DNA from: Terriglobia bacterium
GTDB taxonomy: Bacteria > Acidobacteriota > Terriglobia > Terriglobales > Acidobacteriaceae
DNA length: 64,000 nucleotides
Direction: 5' to 3'
Assembly: GCA_020073565.1 (NCBI GenBank)
Contig: JAIQEY010000035.1
Span: 1-64,000 of the forward strand
Positions 28,866 through 36,554 of the stretch are shown piece by piece; the first letter of the stretch is position 1; every line of letters starts with the position of its first letter. The translations under genes and the position numbers were made by a program. The notes below the pieces were generated by a model that was not told the DNA's origin, searched no databases, and worked only from the letters and a program-made list of their open reading frames with translations.

Positions 28866-30533
28866 ATGGCGAAGTTCAAACTGCGAAAGGGTATTAACGT
28901 TGGCGGTCTTGCTGCGGAGACGGATCCCTTGTTGAACAAGGCGTTCGTCGACTTGGGGTACCTTCCTCGCATCTTGGATACCAACGACCCAGCGTTTCTG
29001 ATAGTAGGGAGGACTGGCAGTGGCAAGACCGCCATCATCAAACAGATTATGGGAGCAGCGTCCCAGGTCTCGGTCCTAGATCCAGAAGAACTCTCCATGC
29101 AGTATTTACATAACTCCGTATTGCGAACCATCGCGGCATGGGGCGTTAACCTGGACATTTTCTACAAGTACCTCTGGCGGCATGTGTGCATTCTCGAACT
29201 CATCAGGATGAGATACGGAGATGCGACGGATGTTCCCTCTCGCATCCAACAGATATTCCCGATCACACAGTTGTTTGGACGCGACCAGAAAAAGGCGCGC
29301 CAAGTGTCCCAGGAATACCTCAGAGAGTATGGCGAAGACTACTGGGTTCGGACCGATACTCGGATCAAGAAAATTACCGCGGAATTCGAGGAAAAGCTCA
29401 CGAAAGACGCCAAACTGAGTGCGGCCCTGGCGCAACAGGTTAGTGGTTCCGTCGGGGCCGATTCTGGAAGTCGTAACCTCGGCCGAGTCGAGAGCGAGGT
29501 CGTAGAACGCGCGCAGAGTATCGTCTCGGACTTCCAGATTTCAGCGCTGAACAGTGTAGTAGAAACACTTGAAAAGCACGGTTTCGACGATCCTCAGAAG
29601 AGCTATTTTATCGTCATCGACGATCTGGACAAGAACTGGATGCCGGACGACATTCTTTACCTTGACCTAGTCAAGTCCCTTCTTTCGAGCGTCCACGAAC
29701 TGAACCGGCGGTTAAGAGCGGTGAAAATCATTGTTGCACTTCGCGAGAACATCTACTATCGCGTGTTCCAGAAGGCCGCCAAGCACGAGCCTCAGCGTGA
29801 AAAGTGGGAGGACGTTCTCGTAAGAATTAAATGGACAGAGGAGGACCTCGATCGCCTCGTGGATTGCCGCCTGGCCCAAGTTTTCAAATCCGAGTACACG
29901 TTGGACGTTCCAACCTTGAGGGCCCTTCTGCCCCAGAAAAAGACCACCCGCGCCGAAGACGGCAGAGACTATGTAATGTCACGTACGTTCATGCGTCCGC
30001 GCGACGTTATCGACTTTGTAAACAGGTGCCTCGCTGAGGCTGCCGATGGAGTGACCCGAATATCCTGGTCGACCTTGACCGGAGCGGAGGTAGGCTACTC
30101 CGAAGCGCGGTTAAAGGCTGTGATCGACGAGTGGCGGGATAGCTATTTCGGCTTGCCCTCACTATTGCCCATTGTCCGCAAGCTGGGACCGAGATTTACG
30201 CTACGCGAAATCTCTGACGACGACGTCTATGCCGTGCTAGGAGGCGACAGGGCCTCGTCCTGTAGTTGGCTCCAAGACCTTGGAGTAAGGCTCCTGAACA
30301 ACAACGAGCCGGCCGTGGAAATCAAGATGGAGTTTGTAAAGGCTCTTTACTTAGTGGGGCTTATCGGGATTCGACATCCCCAATCGCATCGCACAGCGTA
30401 TTCCTTCGACAAGGCCATCCGGACGTCTCAAGATTTGAGCGAATCAGAGGTCGAGTTTGTCGTGCACAAAATGTTCCACAGCGCGCTCGGGCTCCGCGAC
30501 ATGCAGGCCGCATTGTCAGAAGATTCTGCATGA
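28866..30533 (+). CDS. P-loop ATPase of the Sll1717 type
   Basis: A 555-residue ATPase. The N-terminus KGINVGGLAAETDPLLNKAF and Walker A GRTGSGKT (48-55) match my memory of the Sll1717 family. Walker B is IVIDDLD (249-255), followed by a sensor-like Arg-rich helix and REN motif. The C-terminal 250 residues appear helical with no recognised domain. GAGAGGAAG precedes ATG 28866. Base composition is a little less GC-rich than neighbours, and the gene sits in an accessory stretch with antitoxin-like genes. Such stand-alone NTPases often occur in defence or stress loci, but that role is inference here. Confidence 0.8.
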   Translation: MAKFKLRKGINVGGLAAETDPLLNKAFVDLGYLPRILDTNDPAFLIVGRTGSGKTAIIKQIMGAASQVSVLDPEELSMQYLHNSVLRTIAAWGVNLDIFYKYLWRHVCILELIRMRYGDATDVPSRIQQIFPITQLFGRDQKKARQVSQEYLREYGEDYWVRTDTRIKKITAEFEEKLTKDAKLSAALAQQVSGSVGADSGSRNLGRVESEVVERAQSIVSDFQISALNSVVETLEKHGFDDPQKSYFIVIDDLDKNWMPDDILYLDLVKSLLSSVHELNRRLRAVKIIVALRENIYYRVFQKAAKHEPQREKWEDVLVRIKWTEEDLDRLVDCRLAQVFKSEYTLDVPTLRALLPQKKTTRAEDGRDYVMSRTFMRPRDVIDFVNRCLAEAADGVTRISWSTLTGAEVGYSEARLKAVIDEWRDSYFGLPSLLPIVRKLGPRFTLREISDDDVYAVLGGDRASSCSWLQDLGVRLLNNNEPAVEIKMEFVKALYLVGLIGIRHPQSHRTAYSFDKAIRTSQDLSESEVEFVVHKMFHSALGLRDMQAALSEDSA

Positions 30534-30543
30534 CCTCCCCGAC

Positions 30544-30582
30544 AACCGCATTCACGCATTCTTAACAATTGCGAATTTATTT
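30544..30582. repeat. Direct repeat copy A (AT-rich core)
   Basis: AACCGCATTCA, seven variable bases, then TTAACAATTGCGAATT and ATTT. The same layout recurs exactly 670 bases on at 31214. This copy lies 10 bases after the ATPase stop and is followed by the hairpin at 30605-30635. Confidence 0.85.
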
Positions 30583-30604
30583 TTCTCAGGGTGCGGCCGG
30601 GTGC

Positions 30605-30635
30605 CCCACTCATCGCGCACTTTGCGATGAGTGGG
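30605..30635. repeat. Perfect 12-base hairpin upstream of the antitoxin-like genes
   Basis: CCCACTCATCGC and GCGATGAGTGGG pair fully around a 7-base loop. It ends 7 bases before the -35 box of the next promoter. It could be an operator, a terminator lacking a T-run, or a REP-type element. Confidence 0.85.
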
Positions 30636-30642
30636 AGGGCGC

Positions 30643-30670
30643 TTGACATTGTCGAAGCCTCGGCTAGGAT
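30643..30670 (+). promoter_or_regulatory. Sigma-70-like promoter
   Basis: TTGACA (30643-30648), 16-base spacer, TAGGAT (30665-30670). It is well placed to transcribe the two antitoxin-like genes; GGAGG follows at 30697-30701, eight bases before the ATG at 30710. Confidence 0.75.
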
Positions 30671-30709
30671 GAAAAACGAGAACGCGCTTCCAGCGCGGAG
30701 GACCGAGCA

Positions 30710-30967
30710 ATGAACATCGAAATCCGCGATGCGGCTCTCCAAGCTCGCATCCAAAGACAGCTTCAGGCCACCGGTGCCGCCAGCGTTGAAGAGGTGTTGC
30801 TTCGTCTGCTGGAAACGCAAGAGGAACAGGATCGCGGGCTTGCCGAGAACCGGGAAGCGATCAACGCGAAGATCAGGCGCGGCATTGAGCAACTGGACCG
30901 CGGTGAGGGAATCCCGGAGGATCAACTGGACGCCCACCTGGCGAAATTGAAGGCCGAGCCCGAATGA
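30710..30967 (+). CDS. ParD-like antitoxin-type protein
   Basis: An 85-residue protein. A short strand and helices (MNIEIRDAALQARIQRQLQA) resemble a ribbon-helix-helix dimer. It is followed by a charged C-terminal helix (NREAINAKIRRGIEQLDRGE) of the kind ParD antitoxins use to wrap ParE toxins. The promoter and ribosome site are clear. No ParE toxin follows; instead a HicB-like gene starts 7 bases later. It may be an orphan antitoxin, an anti-addiction factor or a plain regulator. The family call is by overall pattern and could be wrong. Confidence 0.7.
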   Translation: MNIEIRDAALQARIQRQLQATGAASVEEVLLRLLETQEEQDRGLAENREAINAKIRRGIEQLDRGEGIPEDQLDAHLAKLKAEPE

Positions 30968-30974
30968 AGCTGAA

Positions 30975-31181
30975 ATGAAATTCCTGATCGTCTACGAGAA
31001 ATCAGCTACCGGGTGGGGCGCGTACGCTCCCGACCTGCCTGGCCTCGGTGCGGCGGGCAAAACACTGGATGAAGTAAAAGACCTCATCCGCGAAGCGGTC
31101 GAATTTCACCTGGAAGGTATGCGCCAGCACGGCGACCCCATCCCCGCACCCAGCGCCATCACCGAATACATTACGGTCTGA
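30975..31181 (+). CDS. HicB-family antitoxin-like protein
   Basis: A 68-residue protein with the partial RNase-H fold of HicB: KFLIVYEKSATGWGAYAPDL, PGLGAAGKTLDEVKDLIREA, then a helix and HGDPIPAPS. HicB proteins neutralise HicA mRNA interferases. The HicA gene, normally small and adjacent, is not found on either side. No DNA-binding C-terminal domain is attached. The gene is coupled to the ParD-like gene and lies within the direct-repeat pair. Confidence 0.82.
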   Translation: MKFLIVYEKSATGWGAYAPDLPGLGAAGKTLDEVKDLIREAVEFHLEGMRQHGDPIPAPSAITEYITV

Positions 31182-31213
31182 CCCCGCGAAAGCTTGACCC
31201 AGATGCTGCCCGA

Positions 31214-31252
31214 AACCGCATTCAAACAGTTTTAACAATTGCGAATTAATTT
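31214..31252. repeat. Direct repeat copy B (AT-rich core)
   Basis: Same arrangement as copy A: AACCGCATTCA, seven variable bases, TTAACAATTGCGAATT, ATTT. It follows the HicB-like stop by 32 bases and runs into the palindrome at 31259. Confidence 0.85.
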
Positions 31253-31258
31253 CTCCGC

Positions 31259-31333
31259 GTGTGGCGCGGACACTCTTGTCCGCGTGCATGCAGTGCCAGA
31301 CAGCCAGCGCGGACAAGAGTGTCCGCGCCACAC
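31259..31333. repeat. Perfect 26-base palindrome, CGCGGACA family (copy 2)
   Basis: Arms 31259-31284 and 31308-31333 are fully complementary around a 23-base loop. The arm contains GGCGCGGACACTCTTGTCCG. It is the same family as 17017-17090. It lies 38 bases before the thiolase start and could fold in the leader of that mRNA. Confidence 0.93.
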
Positions 31334-31371
31334 AACCTGGATTCTCGCTACAATGGGGCTGGAGTCTTCCT

Positions 31372-32550
31372 ATGCGAGAAGTCGTCCTGGTTTCATCCGT
31401 TCGCACCCCGGTGGGACGCGCGTATAAAGGCACGTTGCGCGCCACGCGTCCTGATGAGTTGGCAGCAATTGCAATCAAAGGCGCGCTCGCGCACGTGCCG
31501 CAGCTTGATCCGAAGGAAATTGAAGACGTCATCCTCGGCTGTGCCATGCCCGAGGCCGAGCAGGGAATGAATGTGGCCCGCATCGCGTCCCTGCGTGCAG
31601 GCTTGCCAGTGGAGGTTTCGGCCGTCACTATCAACCGTTTTTGCTCGTCGGGCCTGCAGGCGATTGCCTTGGCCGCCGAGCGCATCATGACCGGCGGCGC
31701 CGAGGTGATGGTCGCAGGCGGCACCGAGTCGATGTCCATGATCCCCATGGGCGGCAACAAAATTTCTCCCAACCCGTGGCTGGTCGACCACTATCCCGAC
31801 GCGTACCTTTCGATGGGCCTGACCGCCGAGCGCGTCGCGCACCGCTTCGGCATCACGCGCGAGGCGTGCGACGAGTTCTCACTGCACAGCCATCAGAAGG
31901 CGCTGGCCGCAATTCAGGCGGGCAAGTTCGAAGAAGAGATTGTGCCGGTGCACGTTACCTTCACGACTCCCAATGGCTCGAAGCCGAAGAAGCATGAGAT
32001 CACTTTCAAAGTAGACGAAGGCCCGCGCGCCGACACCACCCTCGAAGCGTTGGGCGCGCTCAGGGCAGCATTTCATGTGAAGGGAGTCACGACGGCCGGC
32101 AACTCGTCGCAGATGTCGGACGGCGCGGCCGCGGCGGTGGTCATGTCCGCCGAGCGCGCGAAGGCTCTCGGCATTACGCCGCTGGCGCGCTACGTTTCGT
32201 TCGCTACCGCCGGATACAAGCCGGAAGAGATGGGCCTCGGGCCGGTGTTCGCCATCCCAAAGGCGCTAAAGTTGGCTGGGCTGAAGCTCTCCGACATTGA
32301 CGTGATCGAGTTGAACGAAGCATTCGCGGCCCAGTCGCTCGCAGTGATCAAAGAGGCCGGACTCGATCCGAAACGCGTGAACCCCAACGGCGGCGCAATT
32401 GCATTGGGGCATCCCCTGGGCTGTACGGGCGCGAAGTTGACGGCCAGCGTGATCCGCGAACTGAAACGCCGCAAAGCCCGCTACGGCATGGTGACGATGT
32501 GCGTCGGCGGAGGCATGGGCGCAGCGGGAATCTTCGAGAATCTTTCTTAA
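31372..32550 (+). CDS. fadA: Acetyl-CoA C-acyltransferase (thiolase)
   Basis: A 392-residue thiolase that cleaves 3-ketoacyl-CoA in beta-oxidation or condenses acetyl-CoA. The nucleophile is Cys91 ([11 protein letters not shown]), with His347 in [12 protein letters not shown] and Cys377 in [17 protein letters not shown] is present. The open frame upstream crosses a palindrome, so I start at ATG 31372 with GGAG ahead. It is followed by an acyl-CoA dehydrogenase. The hydroxyacyl-CoA dehydrogenase/hydratase (FadB) that often precedes such a pair is absent here. FadA rather than a biosynthetic thiolase is favoured by context only. Confidence 0.9.
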   Translation: MREVVLVSSVRTPVGRAYKGTLRATRPDELAAIAIKGALAHVPQLDPKEIEDVILGCAMPEAEQGMNVARIASLRAGLPVEVSAVTINRFCSSGLQAIALAAERIMTGGAEVMVAGGTESMSMIPMGGNKISPNPWLVDHYPDAYLSMGLTAERVAHRFGITREACDEFSLHSHQKALAAIQAGKFEEEIVPVHVTFTTPNGSKPKKHEITFKVDEGPRADTTLEALGALRAAFHVKGVTTAGNSSQMSDGAAAAVVMSAERAKALGITPLARYVSFATAGYKPEEMGLGPVFAIPKALKLAGLKLSDIDVIELNEAFAAQSLAVIKEAGLDPKRVNPNGGAIALGHPLGCTGAKLTASVIRELKRRKARYGMVTMCVGGGMGAAGIFENLS

Positions 32551-32615
32551 CCACGGAGACACGGAGGCACGGAGAACTGCGAAAAGATTCTCTCCGTGTC
32601 TCTGTGTCTCCGTGG
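32551..32615. repeat. Imperfect palindrome between thiolase and dehydrogenase genes
   Basis: Arms 32551-32575 (CCACGGAGACACGGAGGCAC...) and 32591-32615 pair with two mismatches around 15 bases. It starts immediately after the thiolase stop and could modulate readthrough into the dehydrogenase gene. Confidence 0.88.
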
Positions 32616-32640
32616 TGTAATTGCTTTCACTGAGGTGGCT

Positions 32641-34434
32641 ATGGCGACGACTGCAATTCCGAAGACCAAGATTTCTGGCGGCAGCTTTTTGCTCGAAGAA
32701 CGGCAGACCGCTGACGTCTTCACCCCGGAAGATTTTTCTGAACAGCATCAGATGATTGGGCAGACGACCGAAGAGTTCGCGCTCAACGAGATTCTGCCCA
32801 ACGTGGAGAAGATCGAGCACAAGGATTTCTCCGTCAGCCGCAACTTGCTCAGGAAGGCCGGCGAACTTGGCCTCAGCGGCGTCGAGATTCCAGAAGCGTA
32901 CGGCGGCCTCGAAATGGACAAGGTCACTTCGGCTGTTATCGCCGACCACATTGCCAAGTACGCGGGCTTTGCCACGACCTGGGGCGCGCACAGCGGGATT
33001 GGCCTGCTCCCGATTGTTTATTTCGGAACCGAAGAGCAGAAAAAGAAGTACCTGCCAAAGCTGGCGACGGGCGAGATCGTCGGGGCCTACGCGCTCTCGG
33101 AAGCTTCTTCAGGATCGGACGCGATGAATTGCCGCGCGCGGGCTGAGCTTTCGGCCGATGGCAAGCACTACATCCTTAACGGGGAGAAGATGTGGATCAC
33201 GAACGCGGGATTTGCGGACCTGTTCACAGTGTTCGCGAAGATCGGCGACAAGTTTTCCGCATTCCTGGTGGAGCGGACCTTTCCAGGATTCTCCGTCGGC
33301 GGCGAAGAGCACAAGATGGGCATTCGCGGATCGTCCACTTGCCCGATCATTTTGAACGACTGCAAGGTGCCGGTTGAAAACTTGCTGGGCGAAATTGGCA
33401 AGGGGGCGACCATCGCGTTCAACATCCTCAACATCGGGCGCTTCAAACTGGGCGCGATGTGCGTGGGCGGCGCGCGGGTGTCGATCGAAAACGCGGTTGC
33501 GTATGCCAAGCAGCGCAAGGCATTTGGAAAGGTGATCGGCGACTTCGGGCTGGTGCGCGAAAAGATCGCTAACATGGCGACCCTGATTTATGTCGGCGAG
33601 TCGCTCGTGTTTCGCACGGTCGGCCTGATGGATGTGCTGCTTTCCGAGATCGACAAGACGAACCCAGAGGCGGCCAAAGAAACGCGGAAAGCGATCGAGG
33701 AGTACGCGGTCGAGTGTTCGATCATCAAGGTCTGGGGTTCGGAGATGATCGATTACGTTGTCGACGAAACCCTGCAGATCTATGCAGGCTACGGTTTCGT
33801 CGAGGAGTATCCGGCGGAGCGGGCGTATCGCGACGCACGCATTAATCGCATTTTCGAAGGCACGAACGAAATCAACCGGTTGATCATTACCGGATTCCTG
33901 TTGAAGCGGGCGATGAGCGGGCAGTTGCCGCTTATGCCGGCGATCAAGAAGCTGATGGACGAAGTGTTGAGTGGACCGTCGGCGGGCGAGGAGATCGAAG
34001 GGCCGCTGGCGGAAGAGCGCAAGCTGGTAGCGCAGGCCAAGAAACTTGGTCTGTTTGCTTCCGGAGCGGCTACGCAGAAATACATGCAGGCCATCCAGGA
34101 CCAGCAGGAAGTGATGGGCGCGATTGCCGACATGACCATCGAGATTTACGCGATGGAGTCGGCCGTGCTGCGCGCACAGAAAATTACGGAGCAGAAGGGG
34201 GAAGCCGGCGCGGCGCTGGCTGTGGCGATGACGCGCGTGTATCTCGCGCAGGCGATGGAGAAGATCGAAGCGGCGGCCCGGAGAGTGATTGCCGCCGTCG
34301 CCGATGGCGATATGCTGCGGACGCAGATGGCTATTCTGCGTCGGCTGGCCAAGTACGAACCATTCAACACGATTGCGCTGCGGCAGCAGATTGCGGCGAA
34401 GACAATTGAGGCAGGGAAGTACCGCCTGGCGTAA
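32641..34434 (+). CDS. Acyl-CoA dehydrogenase (VLCAD-like length)
   Basis: A 597-residue FAD enzyme for the first step of beta-oxidation. The N-terminal helical, middle beta and C-terminal helical domains are followed by an extra 170-residue C-terminal region as in very-long-chain types. Substrate and FAD blocks are AYALSEASSGSD (about 149-160) and MWITNAGFAD. The catalytic base is Glu406 in RIFEGTNEINR. GAGGTGG precedes ATG 32641. It follows the thiolase gene by 90 bases with a palindrome between. Electron transfer flavoprotein genes are not in view. Confidence 0.93.
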   Translation: MATTAIPKTKISGGSFLLEERQTADVFTPEDFSEQHQMIGQTTEEFALNEILPNVEKIEHKDFSVSRNLLRKAGELGLSGVEIPEAYGGLEMDKVTSAVIADHIAKYAGFATTWGAHSGIGLLPIVYFGTEEQKKKYLPKLATGEIVGAYALSEASSGSDAMNCRARAELSADGKHYILNGEKMWITNAGFADLFTVFAKIGDKFSAFLVERTFPGFSVGGEEHKMGIRGSSTCPIILNDCKVPVENLLGEIGKGATIAFNILNIGRFKLGAMCVGGARVSIENAVAYAKQRKAFGKVIGDFGLVREKIANMATLIYVGESLVFRTVGLMDVLLSEIDKTNPEAAKETRKAIEEYAVECSIIKVWGSEMIDYVVDETLQIYAGYGFVEEYPAERAYRDARINRIFEGTNEINRLIITGFLLKRAMSGQLPLMPAIKKLMDEVLSGPSAGEEIEGPLAEERKLVAQAKKLGLFASGAATQKYMQAIQDQQEVMGAIADMTIEIYAMESAVLRAQKITEQKGEAGAALAVAMTRVYLAQAMEKIEAAARRVIAAVADGDMLRTQMAILRRLAKYEPFNTIALRQQIAAKTIEAGKYRLA

Positions 34435-34522
34435 GCAAACCGGCTAACCAGGAGCACGCGAGAAGGAATGTGCGTGCAAATAAACGATAGGAATCCGAAT
34501 GTTAGGGAAGGCTGTTTCGACC

Positions 34523-35551
34523 TCACCCGTGCAGGGAGACACTGCTTGCGGTGACCGAATCCAGTAGTTCCCCCAGCCGGTCTCGGAGGGAGTAGTTCCG
34601 CCGCACCTCTTCGCAGCCTGCACGCGCGATCGCCTCACGCTCATCTTCGTGCGCGATGTAGTAGCGAATCAGATCAGCAAGTTCTTGTGGCTTCGCAGGG
34701 TCGTAAATACGGCAGTGCACGCCGTCGCGAAATGGGTTGTCGTCCGTGTTGTAGGTGAGCAGGAAGGTTCCGCAGGCCAGGGTTTCAAATGGCCGAGAGA
34801 CCGTCATCCTCATGTTGTTGCTGGGCAGAGCGACATGCACTTTGATCTGCCGGATATTCTTCGCCAGCAACTCGGCCCATTCGCGCTGGCATTCTCCCCC
34901 CAGGTCGCGGACAGTGACTCCGTTAGCATAGAAATCCACTTCCGGCAGGAGCGGCAGCAACTGACCCAGAAACTCGATCCGTTTTTGATACAGCGACCCG
35001 ACGAAAGCGGCTTCATATTTCTTTTCGGCCATTCGCCGCGAATAGCAGGCTTGGTCACACGTGTGGCCAGGCTCATTTTCAAGCACGCACGGCTTGAACA
35101 TTCCCAGATCGATCGAGCCCCTGAGGTAGTGTCCCCCAAGACGGGCCGCGTCTTCGCGGTCAGGAAAATAATGCACATCGTACCATTCGGAAAAGATGTC
35201 GTAGCGAAACTGCACATCCTGGCGCTTGGTCGACTCCAGATACAATGCGACCCGGCGCGCTTTCAACTTGCACCACTGCTCCTTGCCATAGAGAGTGTTC
35301 AGCCACACGGCAACATATTCCGGCCCGGCGACAAGAATCACGTCGCAGCTTTGGACACCTTCGAGCGTCGGCATTTTGGCGAGGGTTCGTTCATACTCTG
35401 CTCGGCCAACCTGGTGCACCACCGCGCCGTGAGCGTTGGTCGGAATGGTTCCCTCCAGGACCTCGTGCCCCATGGAGCGAAGGGTGTCGCCCATGGAGAA
35501 AAGGGACCAGGAAGACAGAACCGTTCCTGTATGGAAATAAGCGATGCGCAT
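34523..35551 (-). CDS. CgeB-like glycosyltransferase
   Basis: A 342-residue protein with two Rossmann-like halves. The start MRIAYFHTGTVLSSW is typical of GT-B enzymes. The C-terminal block RPFETLACGTFLLTYNTDDN, with DPAKPQELADLIRYYIAHED and RRNYSLRDRLGELL, matches the CgeB/Glyco_trans_1_2 group. It probably adds a sugar to an envelope glycan or protein; donor and acceptor are unknown. The frame extends upstream to 36043, but that part overlaps a small membrane gene, so I start at ATG 35551. It is convergent with the acyl-CoA dehydrogenase gene and stands alone. Confidence 0.8.
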   Translation of the reverse strand: MRIAYFHTGTVLSSWSLFSMGDTLRSMGHEVLEGTIPTNAHGAVVHQVGRAEYERTLAKMPTLEGVQSCDVILVAGPEYVAVWLNTLYGKEQWCKLKARRVALYLESTKRQDVQFRYDIFSEWYDVHYFPDREDAARLGGHYLRGSIDLGMFKPCVLENEPGHTCDQACYSRRMAEKKYEAAFVGSLYQKRIEFLGQLLPLLPEVDFYANGVTVRDLGGECQREWAELLAKNIRQIKVHVALPSNNMRMTVSRPFETLACGTFLLTYNTDDNPFRDGVHCRIYDPAKPQELADLIRYYIAHEDEREAIARAGCEEVRRNYSLRDRLGELLDSVTASSVSLHG

Positions 35552-35871
35552 AGAATTCAGAATCTTTCCTCGGGAGACATGTTTCAAGCATTTCAAATGC
35601 CACGTGGGCGCTGTGTGCGCATTCGAAGGGAAACGCATAATTCTCGGGAAGCCCTTGGTAGAAAGGGGCCTCAGAGAAGGTCGTGGGAGACAGCTGGAAT
35701 GCGATCCTTGGGTTCGGGTTACCGAAACGTTAGATTTGAGCGTGGATCGTGACTCAGTTATTAGAAAACGATTAGGGCCGGTGTGCCCGTGCCGCCAATG
35801 CGCCTCATGCGTTGTCGCGCAGTTGGGCCGCTTCCATAGTCTCTGCCGGTTGATGTTGGAAGGCTCTTCGG
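35552..35871. other. Intergenic region between glycosyltransferase and small membrane gene
   Basis: About 320 bases without a convincing gene. Open frames on both strands exist, but their composition (Cys/Arg-rich) looks like chance. A promoter for the glycosyltransferase gene is expected near 35560-35650; no clear consensus boxes were seen. Confidence 0.5.
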
Positions 35872-36018
35872 TTATTCGAACCAACCGCTGCGGTAAGCCA
35901 CCCACCAGGAGATGTACACGATAAGAATGGTCGCAAGCAGGGCCCACCAGATCGGCAGAACGACGTCGGCAACCAGCCCGAGCACGATGAAGGAGGTCCA
36001 GAAGATCTTGCGCTCCAT
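35872..36018 (-). CDS. 48-residue tryptophan-rich membrane protein
   Basis: Read by eye on the minus strand. MERKIFWTSFIVLGLVADVV begins two closely packed hydrophobic segments, with IWWALLATILIVYISWWVAY as the second and a short polar end (RSGWFE). The charge pattern, clean start at ATG 36018 and TAA stop suggest a real small integral membrane protein. Five tryptophans and two WW pairs are notable. No clear ribosome site is visible. It sits alone near a self-complementary repeat. Function unknown. Confidence 0.62.
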   Translation of the reverse strand: MERKIFWTSFIVLGLVADVVLPIWWALLATILIVYISWWVAYRSGWFE

Positions 36019-36057
36019 GTGCTGGATTGTAAGCCTTTTCCACTACTCATGATCCCG

Positions 36058-36109
36058 TAGAGACGGGGCTTGCCCCGTCTCCGGAGACGCAGCAAGCCGC
36101 GTCTCTACA
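36058..36109. repeat. Self-complementary 52-base element
   Basis: Left half 36058-36083 (GTAGAGACGGGGCTTGCCCC...) and right half 36084-36109 are reverse complements with three mismatches and no loop. Each half also folds internally. It separates two minus-strand small genes. Confidence 0.88.
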
Positions 36110-36111
36110 AT

Positions 36112-36366
36112 TCAGGCTCGGGGCGCGAGTTCCTGCATCACGCTTTGAATAAGTTCCTTGGCATCGGTGAGGTTTTTGAGGATGAGTTGGATATCCATGA
36201 CGGGCTTGCCGGGCCAGCGCTGGCTTTGGCAATAGACACCATGTTGTCCGATGAGGGCCATGGCGTCGGTGACCAGGTCCATGGTGACGGCGAGGCGTCC
36301 GCGGGGCACGCCCATGCGGGTTTCGAAGTGCTCGAGTTCTTCCTGCTTCTCGTCGAAGACGGCCAT
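36112..36366 (-). CDS. Small hypothetical protein
   Basis: An 84-residue soluble-looking protein (MAVFDEKQEELEHFETRMGV) with alternating helix and strand character and an amphipathic C-terminal helix (ILKNLTDAKELIQSVMQEL). The frame continues 15 codons upstream, but ATG 36366 is the most natural start. The stop lies next to a palindromic element. I recognise no family. Composition supports coding. Confidence 0.58.
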   Translation of the reverse strand: MAVFDEKQEELEHFETRMGVPRGRLAVTMDLVTDAMALIGQHGVYCQSQRWPGKPVMDIQLILKNLTDAKELIQSVMQELAPRA

Positions 36367-36407
36367 CGAGAGATTGTAGCGGGGAAGTAGGTATAATTCA
36401 GCCGTTA

Positions 36408-36533
36408 GCATTTAGCCCTTGGCACTTAGCTCTTTGCGGTGCGCTGTTGGGGTTCGGATCGGCAGGGAAGGTGGGAGTCAGGTTCCCCGCCGCGGTTTTT
36501 TGGGCTAAATGCTAAATGCCAAGTGCTAAATGC
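36408..36533. repeat. Inverted repeat flanking the DUF2911 leader
   Basis: Arms 36408-36430 and 36511-36533 (GCTAAATGCCAAGTGCTAAA...) are complementary with two mismatches around an 80-base GC-rich spacer. The right arm ends 22 bases before the start of the DUF2911 gene, so the whole element lies in or beside its promoter. Confidence 0.85.
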
Positions 36534-36554
36534 TTTTCCTCGGAGGAAGACATC

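Noticed and set aside
35544..35924. Plus-strand open frame of 126 residues
   Set aside because: Cys/Arg-rich random-looking composition; overlaps the glycosyltransferase start and the small membrane gene on the other strand.
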